Source: an uncultured SAR116 cluster alpha proteobacterium (lineage in GTDB: Bacteria > Pseudomonadota > Alphaproteobacteria > Puniceispirillales > Puniceispirillaceae). Taken from it: 64,000 nucleotides of DNA. Within the stretch, counting starts at the first letter, position 1; each line of letters begins with the position of its first letter. The position numbers and the translations under genes are program-made. The notes beneath the pieces were generated by a model. The model saw only the letters and a list, made by a program, of their open reading frames with translations. It had not been told where the DNA came from and did no database searches. Below are positions 1 through 10,842 of this stretch, piece after piece. The DNA lies in contig CACCQD010000002.1 of NCBI GenBank assembly GCA_902547925.1, positions 1 to 64,000 on the forward strand, read 5' to 3'.

Positions 1-918
1 TGACGAGTAAAAAGCCTCAAGCCCGGGCAACATTGCCATGGTGTAGGGACTTTGCGCATCTGTCGGCAATTGTTCAATAAACTGATTGATAAAACGATTC
101 TGAAGAGTTGGCATGAATCTGAACAACATCACCACAGCAAGTATCTCAACAACTACAAGCCAGAAGTAACGCCACAAGCGCGGTCGCCATACCAACCCCG
201 CAAGCATGCCACCGCAAGCGCGAATTAGGAAATTGATTCTTTCACCCGTCATCAATGAGATAATCAGTGTCACCAGCGCAAAAGCCCCAGAAAATAACGC
301 TAATCTCCCGGAGACTGACACAGCGAGTGCCACCATTATAACAAAAATTGGTAATCCCACTTTCGCAACGTAACTTCCCGGCAGTTTGTCACCGTAAGGC
401 CAGGTGAGTCGTCCACCTTGTTGACCAACAATAGCCAACTCAGCAGCCAATATCCCACACATCAGCAAAAGCCCGATTGCTGTTGAGAGCAGCATCGCAA
501 AAAGTAATTTTTTGTCGCGACCCAACCAAAATACAGTCGCCATAGCGAACACGGGGAAACGAAACCAAGCCAGCGCCTCGCCTAGTGAATAGACGACGTT
601 TGTCGACAAAATGGCAGACATAATGCAACAGAACCAAAATATAAAGCCCGAACGAACCCAAAGTGGTTTAAGCCATGCACCATCACGCTTTAGTATTGAT
701 CTAATTATAAAGCTGACTGAAATAAAAGAGAGCCAAACATCTGCTGGCGTCCGTTCAATTAACAAGATAAACGGGCCTAACAACCACAACAAATAAAAGC
801 CACGCTCCCACCTCGGCAATTCTTTTAGTGCCTCACCCGCGTCTTTTAAGACAGCTTTAGATGCTGAAAACAACCCTATGTGCTTACCTTTTTCCGCGAT
901 TAGCACATCGAGTTGCAT
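1..918 (-). CDS. O-antigen ligase/polymerase-like membrane protein (WaaL/Wzy family), 3' end truncated by window edge
   Basis: Manual reverse-complement translation from ATG at 918 is open for 306 codons to position 1: MQLDVLIAEKGKHIGLFSASKAVLKDAGEALKELPRWERGFYLLWLLGPFILLIERTPADVW...SLGEALAWFRFPVFAMATVFWLGRDKK...TWPYGDKLPGSYVAKVGLPIF...LMTGERINFLIRACGG. Multiple hydrophobic segments; adjacent to a Wzz-like gene. Not in the ORF track because no stop occurs in the window. Confidence 0.8.
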   Translation of the reverse strand, partial: MQLDVLIAEKGKHIGLFSASKAVLKDAGEALKELPRWERGFYLLWLLGPFILLIERTPADVWLSFISVSFIIRSILKRDGAWLKPLWVRSGFIFWFCCIMSAILSTNVVYSLGEALAWFRFPVFAMATVFWLGRDKKLLFAMLLSTAIGLLLMCGILAAELAIVGQQGGRLTWPYGDKLPGSYVAKVGLPIFVIMVALAVSVSGRLALFSGAFALVTLIISLMTGERINFLIRACGGMLAGLVWRPRLWRYFWLVVVEILAVVMLFRFMPTLQNRFINQFIEQLPTDAQSPYTMAMLPGLEAFYSS

Positions 919-1311
919 AAAACATTCTTCTTTGAAGTATTTTGAGCGATGAATTCAGAAAAAACTATCAAATCAAAACTTAATTCTGCCTGAAAAAGGC
1001 AAAGATAACAACTTTACAATAAAATTAAAGCGAGCGATCGATCACACAGCGAAAGTCTGAGCTAATCTTGTAGGAAAAACAATCCTGAGGTTTTTTCATT
1101 CAACATAGTGGTCCGCCTCTGACGCAACGGCCTACCACCAACCGTTACAATATTTCAGCCAAAAATTCTAATTGCTCAAATTTTGTTTTGATAACTCTGG
1201 AAAAGTCTTTCAAGCATTTAGCCAATCGGCCTTGTCAGTGGCGGGTAATTTATCGGTTTAACATTCGTTCGTTTCATTAGGCTACAAATGACGTTACGTC
1301 CGAAAAGCCCC

Positions 1312-2475
1312 TCACGATTTCGCCGACTCATCTTTTCGTTTGCGAATGACATTTGAAACTAGCACATACATCACCCCAACCAGTCCACCTAACAATATTG
1401 ATATAGCAACATAGCGCCCCGATTTTTTACTCGACTGACTATCGGCGAGTGCCAACTCAAATCTAACCCAATTATCTGAATTATCACTTTCTATCAACTT
1501 TCCAGCGATTTTTAATTGTGAGTTCGCAAGATCATTTTCAAGCAAAGTAATTTCATTTTTCAAGCCGATATAATCATCAGCCATTAACAACATTTCTTCT
1601 TCAGAGCGACTTTCAATTAATGCTATCTCTTTATTGATTGTTTTGTAGCCCCGAAGATAATAGGGGACGTTTCCCGCGTTAATACTGAGTGAAATTTCAT
1701 TTTGTAAACTTTGCTTTAATGCATTTGCGTCAAGTTTGTTCGTTTCAATTCCTAATGCTGTTGCAATAGCAGATTGCTCACTTAAACGTTGAATTTCCTT
1801 TCTAGTTTTTTCTTTTTCAACCGATACAATGACATCTAAATCATTACGCAGTCTATCGATTTTAAAGGAATTCTGAATTTCAACTATGTTTGCCAACTCA
1901 TAAATATTATTTTTTGCGACTTCTTGGACATTTTTAAGTGTTTTAAGAATAGCTTTATTAAATAATTCTCTGCCTTCAAGGTCGTCGTGCCACTCAAATT
2001 GTAAAACCCATTTTTTTTCTATATTTGATGGCGGTATTATCCTAAATGATTTAGCAAATTCAATTAAACGCCGTTGCTTACTGGTTTCATCCAAATCTTT
2101 AATTGACTGTTTCACAAAATCATTATCACTTACGACACTTGTCATTTCTTTATAGTCGTTAAACTCAAAAATAAACGACTCAAATATCGTCTCACTATCA
2201 AATTTATAACCATTTTTATTTAAATTTTTATCAAAAAGAAAACCTGCTTCTTGTAACAAATTATTGAGCGTTGTGTACGGAACAAATACAGATGATTCAG
2301 CGGTTTGAATATGAGTGGAAACCACGAAAGAGTTGGGCTTTACAAAGCTAAAAATAACCCCAAGTAAAGCCGCGGTAAAAGTCGTCGCTATTATCTTCCA
2401 CCTGCCGTTCCACAAAGTTTCAAATAAATCAACCAAGTCAATTTCATCACCGATTGTTGGACGAACTTCAGTCAT
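1312..2475 (-). CDS. Chain-length determinant/Wzz-like polysaccharide biosynthesis protein
   Basis: 387 aa; N-terminal 'DEIDLVDLFETLWNGRWKIIATTFTAALLGVIFS', central coiled coil, C-terminal TM segment; typical Wzz topology. Confidence 0.8.
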   Translation of the reverse strand: MTEVRPTIGDEIDLVDLFETLWNGRWKIIATTFTAALLGVIFSFVKPNSFVVSTHIQTAESSVFVPYTTLNNLLQEAGFLFDKNLNKNGYKFDSETIFESFIFEFNDYKEMTSVVSDNDFVKQSIKDLDETSKQRRLIEFAKSFRIIPPSNIEKKWVLQFEWHDDLEGRELFNKAILKTLKNVQEVAKNNIYELANIVEIQNSFKIDRLRNDLDVIVSVEKEKTRKEIQRLSEQSAIATALGIETNKLDANALKQSLQNEISLSINAGNVPYYLRGYKTINKEIALIESRSEEEMLLMADDYIGLKNEITLLENDLANSQLKIAGKLIESDNSDNWVRFELALADSQSSKKSGRYVAISILLGGLVGVMYVLVSNVIRKRKDESAKS

Positions 2476-3210
2476 TACATATCCTCAATCATTATGTTCA
2501 TTATTTCGTTGGTAGAACTGACTAACCCCACCAAACCAAAACAATGAAGATTTTGACAGTCAACGCACATCACGTGGAAATATATTTAGAAAAAAATATA
2601 TTTTTCATCTGTTAAATTATTTTCGAGGTGACTATCATATATTCAATCAAAAGTAAAAATACACCTCTCGGTAGAATAAAGATTGCATTTTACTTCTCTC
2701 CCCAACAGCCGGCACCCCTACCTCACTAAATTTAAATCCAACCTAAAAAACGTTTGTGATTTCGAATCCCTTTTTGGCATTTAGGGTTTACCAATCGTTG
2801 TTCTTGCAAGGCTATCAAAACTAAGGAAATGACTTTCTGGGCCGAAGTGTTAGTCGCTTTTATGCAAAATTATGTCGCTTACAAATAGTGCATTAAGAAC
2901 CAAGTGAAGGAGCCGTGTCCATGTATGAACTATTTTCACTCAATCGTTTCACTCTGGTTTATCACTTGAAAGCATATATTTAAAATACTTTGTGACCACT
3001 TTGTGTGTCGTTATTTCTTGTTTAGTTTTCCAAAATCTTTTTTTCGTCTCTATTTTTCATTAATAACTAACCTCTCTATAAATTTATTGAGATAGCAAGC
3101 GAAAGTGAGATAAATACTATTTCAAACCAAAATCCCATAATTTTTAATACTAAGTAATTACTTTTATTGTTATTTATTTTCACTATGTAGGTGCTTTGTA
3201 AGTAAATGGC

Positions 3211-3651
3211 TCAATCCTCAATCAACCTTTTTCCATAACTGATTACTTCATCTTCATTGTAGCCAACTGCTTTATAAAAGTTTATCGCTTCTTTGTTATC
3301 TGCTCTGATTTGCAGGTTTATTTTTGGGTAGCCTTTATCAAAAAGTATCTTTTCTCCAAATTCTAAAAACTGTTTTCCATAGCCACTTTTTTGGAATTGA
3401 GGGAGAACTGCGAAGTAGTTTAACCATCCTTTGTGTCCATCATAACCAAACATCGCAGTAGCAATTATTCTGTTTGAGAGTTCAGCGACAAAAAATAAAT
3501 TTTTTTATGTTTGTACCCTACGCTGAATATCTAATTTTGGGTTATTCCAACTTCTTATCAAACCGCATCCTTTCCAAATATGAATGACGTCTTCCATATC
3601 TGGGTGCTGATAAGTTCTTATGTTTAATTCTGTTAGTATTTTTTCAGTCAT
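3211..3651 (-). pseudogene. GNAT acetyltransferase (YpeA-like) interrupted by in-frame TAA at 3505-3507
   Basis: Same-frame translation: MTEKILTELNIRTYQHPDMEDVIHIWKGCGLIRSWNNPKLDIQRRVQT*KNLFFVAELSNRIIATAMFGYDGHKGWLNYFAVLPQFQKSGYGKQFLEFGEKILFDKGYPKINLQIRADNKEAINFYKAVGYNEDEVISYGKRLIED. The ORF track shows only the 80-aa C-terminal part. Confidence 0.8.
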
Positions 3652-3797
3652 TTCTAAGTTTCGCAATTGTACCTGTAGTTTGTAGGTTTCTTTGTAACAC
3701 CGTAAAAATAACCTATTTTTATCAATGAGTTAACTTTTCATAATTCAGTCACCATGAATTTTTTATATTATATCTTCAATAAGTTAAGTTAAGTCTA

Positions 3798-5351
3798 TCA
3801 TTCCCACTCGATGGTTCCAGGTGGTTTAGAAGTGACGTCATAGGCCACGCGGTTGACGCCCTTGACCTCATTCACGATCCGGGTAGCCGTGCGCGATAAA
3901 AATTCATGCGAGAACGGATAGCTGTCAGCCGTCATGCCGTCGCTGGAAGTGACAGCCCGCAGCACACAGGCATAATCATAGGACCTGGCATCGCCCATTA
4001 CTCCGACAGTTCGCACTGGCAGCAGAACGGCAAAGGCTTGCCAAATCTCATCATAAAGGCCAGCTTTACGTATCTCATCGAGATAGACAGCATCCGCGGC
4101 GCGTAAGATGTCCAGCTTTTCGCGGGTGACTGCGCCTGGAACGCGAATGGCAAGACCCGGCCCCGGAAATGGGTGGCGCGAGACCAGAGTTTCAGGAAGG
4201 CCAAGCTCACGCCCGAGGTCCCGCACCTCATCCTTGAACAATTCACGCAATGGCTCGACAAGCTCGAGCGCCATGTCGTCGGGAAGACCACCAACATTAT
4301 GATGCGACTTGATCGTCACCGCGCCACCGCCGGCAGCTGAAATGCTCTCTATCACATCAGGATAGAGGGTGCCCTGCGCTAGAAAACGCGCGCCACCAAT
4401 CCTTGCGGCCTCGGCGTCGAACACCTCAATGAAACTATTGCCGATAATCTTACGTTTCTCCTCTGGATCACTGACGTCATCCAGCCGGCCGAGAAACAGC
4501 TTCGCCACGTTCTTGTGGATAAGTGGGATATTATAATGTCCTCCAAAAAGGCTGACCACCTCCTTGGCCTCGCCAGCCCGCAACAGGCCATGATCGACAA
4601 ACACACAGGTCAATTGCTCACCAATAGCCTCATGGATCAAGATAGCTGCGACAGATGAATCAACACCGCCAGACAGGCCACAAATCACCTTGCCATCACC
4701 AACCTGCGCGCGAATGGCGGCAATCGTCCGCTGCCGATAGGCGGCCATCGACCAGTCGCCCGAGCAGCCACAGATACCAAGGGCAAAACGCGAGAGCAAG
4801 CGCTCACCGCCTTCGGTGTGAACAACCTCGGGATGGAACTGAACGCCGTAATATTGACGCGCCTCATCTGCAACCGCGGCGAAGGGCGCACCGACAGATT
4901 TTGCTACTACCCGAAATCCGTTGGGAAGCGCGGCAACGTGATCACCATGGCTCATCCAGACAGTATGCTGCGAGGTGGCATCATCCCAAACCCCCTCAAA
5001 CAGGGCCGAAGGTTCAATAACCTGCAAATCAGCACGACCAAATTCGCGGCTTATTCCCGGCTCGACGCGCCCACCAAGCTGCTGGCACATGGTCTGCTGA
5101 CCATAACAAATGCCAAGCACCGGTACCGCCAGATCAAAAACGATTTGTGGAGCGCGCGGCGTATCCGCCATTGCCACCGATGCGGGTCCGCCCGATAGGA
5201 TGATCCCCCGAGGCCTCGCAGCGCTGATTTTGCCTGCGGGCGTGGTGCAGGGCAAAATCTCAGTATATACACCCGTCTCACGCAAACGCCGTGCAATCAG
5301 CTGCGTAACCTGCGAGCCAAAATCAATAATCAGAATTGAATCATTCGTCAT
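3798..5351 (-). CDS. guaA: GMP synthase (glutamine-hydrolysing)
   Basis: 517 aa; GATase class I 'GICYGQQ', PP-loop '[10 protein letters not shown]', C-terminal '[11 protein letters not shown]'. Confidence 0.97.
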   Translation of the reverse strand: MTNDSILIIDFGSQVTQLIARRLRETGVYTEILPCTTPAGKISAARPRGIILSGGPASVAMADTPRAPQIVFDLAVPVLGICYGQQTMCQQLGGRVEPGISREFGRADLQVIEPSALFEGVWDDATSQHTVWMSHGDHVAALPNGFRVVAKSVGAPFAAVADEARQYYGVQFHPEVVHTEGGERLLSRFALGICGCSGDWSMAAYRQRTIAAIRAQVGDGKVICGLSGGVDSSVAAILIHEAIGEQLTCVFVDHGLLRAGEAKEVVSLFGGHYNIPLIHKNVAKLFLGRLDDVSDPEEKRKIIGNSFIEVFDAEAARIGGARFLAQGTLYPDVIESISAAGGGAVTIKSHHNVGGLPDDMALELVEPLRELFKDEVRDLGRELGLPETLVSRHPFPGPGLAIRVPGAVTREKLDILRAADAVYLDEIRKAGLYDEIWQAFAVLLPVRTVGVMGDARSYDYACVLRAVTSSDGMTADSYPFSHEFLSRTATRIVNEVKGVNRVAYDVTSKPPGTIEWE

Positions 5352-5396
5352 CCTATTTATCCTAGCCTTGTCATTCTAAATATGATCAACCACCCT

Positions 5397-6716
5397 TCAG
5401 CGCAGACGTGCCTGTAATACTGCCATGAAAAACCCATCCGTACCGTCACGTCCGGGAAGCAGCCGCAGCATCCCGTTATCCAACGGCGGACATGTACCGC
5501 CTTTTTGCGCCCCAATCGTGTCCTGCCAGATCGCACCAATATCAGCCAGCTCCAACTCCGGCGCCACCGACAGTAGCCGGTCAACCTGTGCTGTGCCCTC
5601 GCTTGCCAGAACGGAACAGGTTATATAAATAATCCGGCCACCGGGCATAACCATGGCACGTCCCTTGTCGAGCAATTGTGCCTGCAGACTGGTGTAGTGG
5701 GTAAGATCGTGAGTGCTGCACCGCCATCTTGCATCAACCTGCCGCCTCCACGTGCCAGAGCCTGAACAGGGCGCATCAATAACCACGCGGTTAAACTTGC
5801 CACGCCAGCGTTTGGTACCCCAACTGTCACCAACATGTTTTCGTTCAATGTTGTGAATGCCAGCACGGCGCATCCGCTCGCCGCCGCGTTCCAGCCGCTC
5901 AGCATCAGAGTCCAGCGCCAGAACGCGCCCCTTATTCCGCATCTGCGCCGCCATCACTAGGGCTTTGCCACCAGCGCCAGCGCACATGTCAACAACCTGC
6001 ATGCCCGGCCGTGCATCACACAACAAAGCCGCAATTTGTGATCCCTCATCCTGATACTCAAACAGCCCCCTCTTCCATTCTGGCAAATCCTTGGTACGGA
6101 TGCGCTTTTCCAACCGAATGCCAATTGGCGAGAGCGTGCTGAGATGGCATTTTAGGCCACGTCTGGCAAATTTTTCCCGCAGCAGGCGCCTGTCGCCAAG
6201 CTTGACCCGGTTGATCCGCACATCAGTTGCCGCCTCACCCTGCAACGCCACTAATTCGGCCTCGGTCGCCTCACCCAATGCGTCAACCGCATCTGCCAAT
6301 AGAAAATCTGGCCATTCAAGCGCCACATCGCGTGGCATCGCAGGATCATTCAATTGTCGCTCCGCCAATTTCGCGACAAGCTCACGCTCCTCCTCATTCA
6401 GTGCTGCCGCATTATGTCTGCTTTCACCGCCGAATAGCGCCATGATATCATCAGGCTTTTGCTGGTCGACTAGAATCTGCGCGGCAATTGTAATGCTTCG
6501 AGCGGTGACCTCGTGCCCGCATTGTTCCAAATGCCAAAACAAACGCGCCCAGGCCCGATGCACTCGCCAAAAGATGGCAGAAATTGCCTGCCGGTCACCA
6601 GAGCCTGCATAACGCCGCCGCTGCAACCCCCTGCGTAGCTCATAGCCAGCAAGATAGGTTTCCTCCATCCCGTCAATAATTTCGATGACAGCTGCGAGCC
6701 GTGCGGCTGGCGTCAT
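5397..6716 (-). CDS. RsmB/NOP2/Sun-family RNA (cytosine-5) methyltransferase
   Basis: 439 aa; 'VVDMCAGAGGKALVMAAQM', 'VVIDAPCSGSGTWRR', 'IIYITCSVLASEG'; lies between guaB and guaA. Confidence 0.9.
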   Translation of the reverse strand: MTPAARLAAVIEIIDGMEETYLAGYELRRGLQRRRYAGSGDRQAISAIFWRVHRAWARLFWHLEQCGHEVTARSITIAAQILVDQQKPDDIMALFGGESRHNAAALNEEERELVAKLAERQLNDPAMPRDVALEWPDFLLADAVDALGEATEAELVALQGEAATDVRINRVKLGDRRLLREKFARRGLKCHLSTLSPIGIRLEKRIRTKDLPEWKRGLFEYQDEGSQIAALLCDARPGMQVVDMCAGAGGKALVMAAQMRNKGRVLALDSDAERLERGGERMRRAGIHNIERKHVGDSWGTKRWRGKFNRVVIDAPCSGSGTWRRQVDARWRCSTHDLTHYTSLQAQLLDKGRAMVMPGGRIIYITCSVLASEGTAQVDRLLSVAPELELADIGAIWQDTIGAQKGGTCPPLDNGMLRLLPGRDGTDGFFMAVLQARLR

Positions 6717-6819
6717 GAATTCTTCCTCTTGCTGGCACCGCCAGATGCGGCGGCACGAAGACTAAAATCAAAATGATCACCGGAAACTGATGACAGTCAA
6801 TCCACTTGTTATGGATCGC

Positions 6820-8343
<1,524 letters not shown>

Positions 8344-8375
8344 CTATATCCAAGCATGGCTTCGAATCATAGCCC

Positions 8376-9200
8376 CTAAATTGGAGAAAATCCGCTGCCA
8401 TCAGGTGCGCTTTGCGATCCGGTTTCATCATCGTCCGGCGCCGAATTTTCGGCGCTGTTGGTAAGACCGTCACCATGAAAGCCCGTTGCCAGTACATAGC
8501 TTTCAACCGACTCCTGCCGGCTTGCGGCAGGTTTTACATGGCGCACCGTGTTAAAGTTGCGCTGCATTACATCAAGCACGCAACGTTCAGCACCACCGCG
8601 AAAACATTTCGCCAGAAAGAACCCATCCCTGTTCAGAATCTCAAGCGCAAAGTCCAATGCCGCCTCAAGCAATGCTGTGGTTCTGAGGTGATCAGTAGGC
8701 CGGTGGCCGGTAGTGGCAGCCGCCATGTCACTGAGAACCCCGTCGGCAACACCGCCGACAGCATCGCGGACCCGGGCCAGCATGTTATTATCCATCATGT
8801 CACCGACAAAGATATCAGAGTCGACGATGATTTCGGTTTCCAGCAAATCAATTCCCACCAGACGGGCCGACCCCCGCCCCAAGTTGGTGCGCATCGATGC
8901 CACCTGCATCCAGCCGCCGGGCGCGCATCCAAGGTCGACAATGGCCATCCCCGGCCGGAACAGTTTATAGCGATCATCAATCTGTTCGAGCTTAAGTGCA
9001 GCGCGCGAGCGAAATCCCCGGGATTTGGCCTCGGCAACAAAAGGGTCATTCAATTGGCGGGTCAGCCAGCGTTGCGATGACACCTTACGGCCACGCATCT
9101 TTTTCGGTTGGCGCGTGAGACCAGCCTTGCCGCGATAACTGCGTCCCGATGGCCCCTTTTTGCCATCCGAACGGCCACCGCCCTTACCACTGCCTGTCAT
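8376..9200 (-). CDS. rlmE: 23S rRNA 2'-O-methyltransferase RlmE/FtsJ
   Basis: 274 aa; 'SRGFRSRAALKLEQIDDRYKLFRPGMAIVDLGCAPGGWMQVA', 'LSDMAAATTGHRPTDHLRT'. Confidence 0.92.
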   Translation of the reverse strand: MTGSGKGGGRSDGKKGPSGRSYRGKAGLTRQPKKMRGRKVSSQRWLTRQLNDPFVAEAKSRGFRSRAALKLEQIDDRYKLFRPGMAIVDLGCAPGGWMQVASMRTNLGRGSARLVGIDLLETEIIVDSDIFVGDMMDNNMLARVRDAVGGVADGVLSDMAAATTGHRPTDHLRTTALLEAALDFALEILNRDGFFLAKCFRGGAERCVLDVMQRNFNTVRHVKPAASRQESVESYVLATGFHGDGLTNSAENSAPDDDETGSQSAPDGSGFSPI

Positions 9201-9380
9201 CGCACTCGAAACCTTCCAGATGGGGTGCCGCGTGTGACGGCATATCTTTTGCTGACCAATTGCAGTAATAACAGGTTATTGGGTGAGACGGCAAAATACA
9301 TTGCTTTTAAAATTTCACATTTCCTCTCATATCACCTACACGCCCCAATCCCGCCGCAATCCCGAAGCCCGAAACCCAAA

Positions 9381-10802
9381 ATGACGACAGCACCAGAGAC
9401 CACCAGTGAAGAAGGCCAGAGACCTCCGCCAATGCGGGGGTGGGCCTATCATCATTGGCAGAACATCAGGCTGGCAATGCCAATTGTCATTGGCGCGCTG
9501 TCAGTGATCGGCATTACGACGGCGGACATCATCGCCATGGGTTGGATCGACAGCATCAATCTGGCGGCAGGCTCGCTTGGGCAGCGCTATTACCAGCCGG
9601 TTTATTTCTTTGCGCTTGGCATAACATTGCCAGTCGGTGCTCTGATCGCGCAGGCGCTGGGCGCACGGGATGACCGCCAGATCCGGCGTGCCCTGCGGCA
9701 GGGATTGTTGATCGGCGTTGCCATCGGCATTCTGTTTGCGCCGTTGGTGATTGCTGGCCCGAAAATTCTTGTCTGGCTGGGACAGGACCCAGAGCTGTCA
9801 AATATGACGACAGATTATCTGATCTGGTCGGCAGTCGGTTTGCCGTTCAATTTCATCTTTTTTGTGCTGCGCCAATACATCGTGGCGCATCAGCACCCAC
9901 TGCCCCAGGTCATCGCCACCCTGCTGGGACTTGCTTTCAACATCATCGGCAATTACGCGCTCATTCATGGCATAGGTCCGTTGCCGGCGATGGGGCTGGC
10001 TGGCATCGCTCTGGCCACCACCTTGACCTGGCTGCTGGTTAGCATCGGCCTGATGATCTATATCGCCACCACCGAGCCCTATAGATCATCAAAACCATTT
10101 CAGCGGCTCTGGGTCATGGATTGGCAGATCACCCGCAGGATCACGACATTGGGCTTTCCCATCGGCCTGACTATTGTTGCCGAAAGTGGCATGTTCATTG
10201 CCATTGGTCTGCTCATCGGCCTGTTTGGCACTGCGGGCCTCGCTGCAAGCGCAATTGCCAACCAGATTGCCGCTGTGGCTTTTATGGTGCCCATTGCACT
10301 GGGTCACGCCGGCACCATCCGTGTCGCCCATTATGCCGGCAGAAAGGACAGGCAGAATCTGGGACGGAGCGCGCATTCGGTGATGCTGGTTGGCATCCTC
10401 GTGACCTCAGTCACAATGGCGGTTCTGCTGATCTGGCCGGAGGCGCTTGTTGACATTTATCTCAATCCTGATGATCCCCTGCTCGACGAGGTTGTGGCGC
10501 TGGCCCTTCCAATGGTGTTGATCGCCGCCCTGTTTCAGATCCCCGATGGGTTGCAGTGCATCGCCAATTCGGTTTTACGGGGGCTGAATGACACCCGAAT
10601 CCCGGCCTTGCTCGCAATCAGCAGTTTCTGGCTTTTTGGCGTTGGCGGCGGAGCTTTGATGGGCTTTACCTTTGAATTTGGACCGGTCGGTGTTTGGGCC
10701 GGCTTGCTGATTGGCCTTGGCGCCTCGGCGCTGGCGCTGGCATGGCGGATGCAGCGCGGCCTTGACAGATTAAAGGCTGGGGGGCGCATCCTGTCTGGAT
10801 GA
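9381..10802 (+). CDS. MATE family efflux transporter
   Basis: In-frame start chosen at ATG 9381 (MTTAPETTSEEG...); the ORF-track start at 9108 overlaps rlmE. Twelve-TM-like pattern, 'LPVGALIAQALGARDDRQI', 'NSVLRGLNDTRIPALLAI'. Confidence 0.88.
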   Translation: MTTAPETTSEEGQRPPPMRGWAYHHWQNIRLAMPIVIGALSVIGITTADIIAMGWIDSINLAAGSLGQRYYQPVYFFALGITLPVGALIAQALGARDDRQIRRALRQGLLIGVAIGILFAPLVIAGPKILVWLGQDPELSNMTTDYLIWSAVGLPFNFIFFVLRQYIVAHQHPLPQVIATLLGLAFNIIGNYALIHGIGPLPAMGLAGIALATTLTWLLVSIGLMIYIATTEPYRSSKPFQRLWVMDWQITRRITTLGFPIGLTIVAESGMFIAIGLLIGLFGTAGLAASAIANQIAAVAFMVPIALGHAGTIRVAHYAGRKDRQNLGRSAHSVMLVGILVTSVTMAVLLIWPEALVDIYLNPDDPLLDEVVALALPMVLIAALFQIPDGLQCIANSVLRGLNDTRIPALLAISSFWLFGVGGGALMGFTFEFGPVGVWAGLLIGLGASALALAWRMQRGLDRLKAGGRILSG

Positions 10803-10842
10803 TCTGGTTTGTTTGAATGCTATGCTGCGCTATGATCGTGCC

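Noticed and set aside
4655-5198. 121- and 126-aa plus-strand ORFs
   Set aside because: Overlapping shadow frames antisense to guaA.
6091-6612. 173-aa plus-strand ORF
   Set aside because: Antisense to the RsmB-like gene; Ser/Arg-rich shadow translation.
8412-9080. 222-aa plus-strand ORF
   Set aside because: Antisense to rlmE, no motif.
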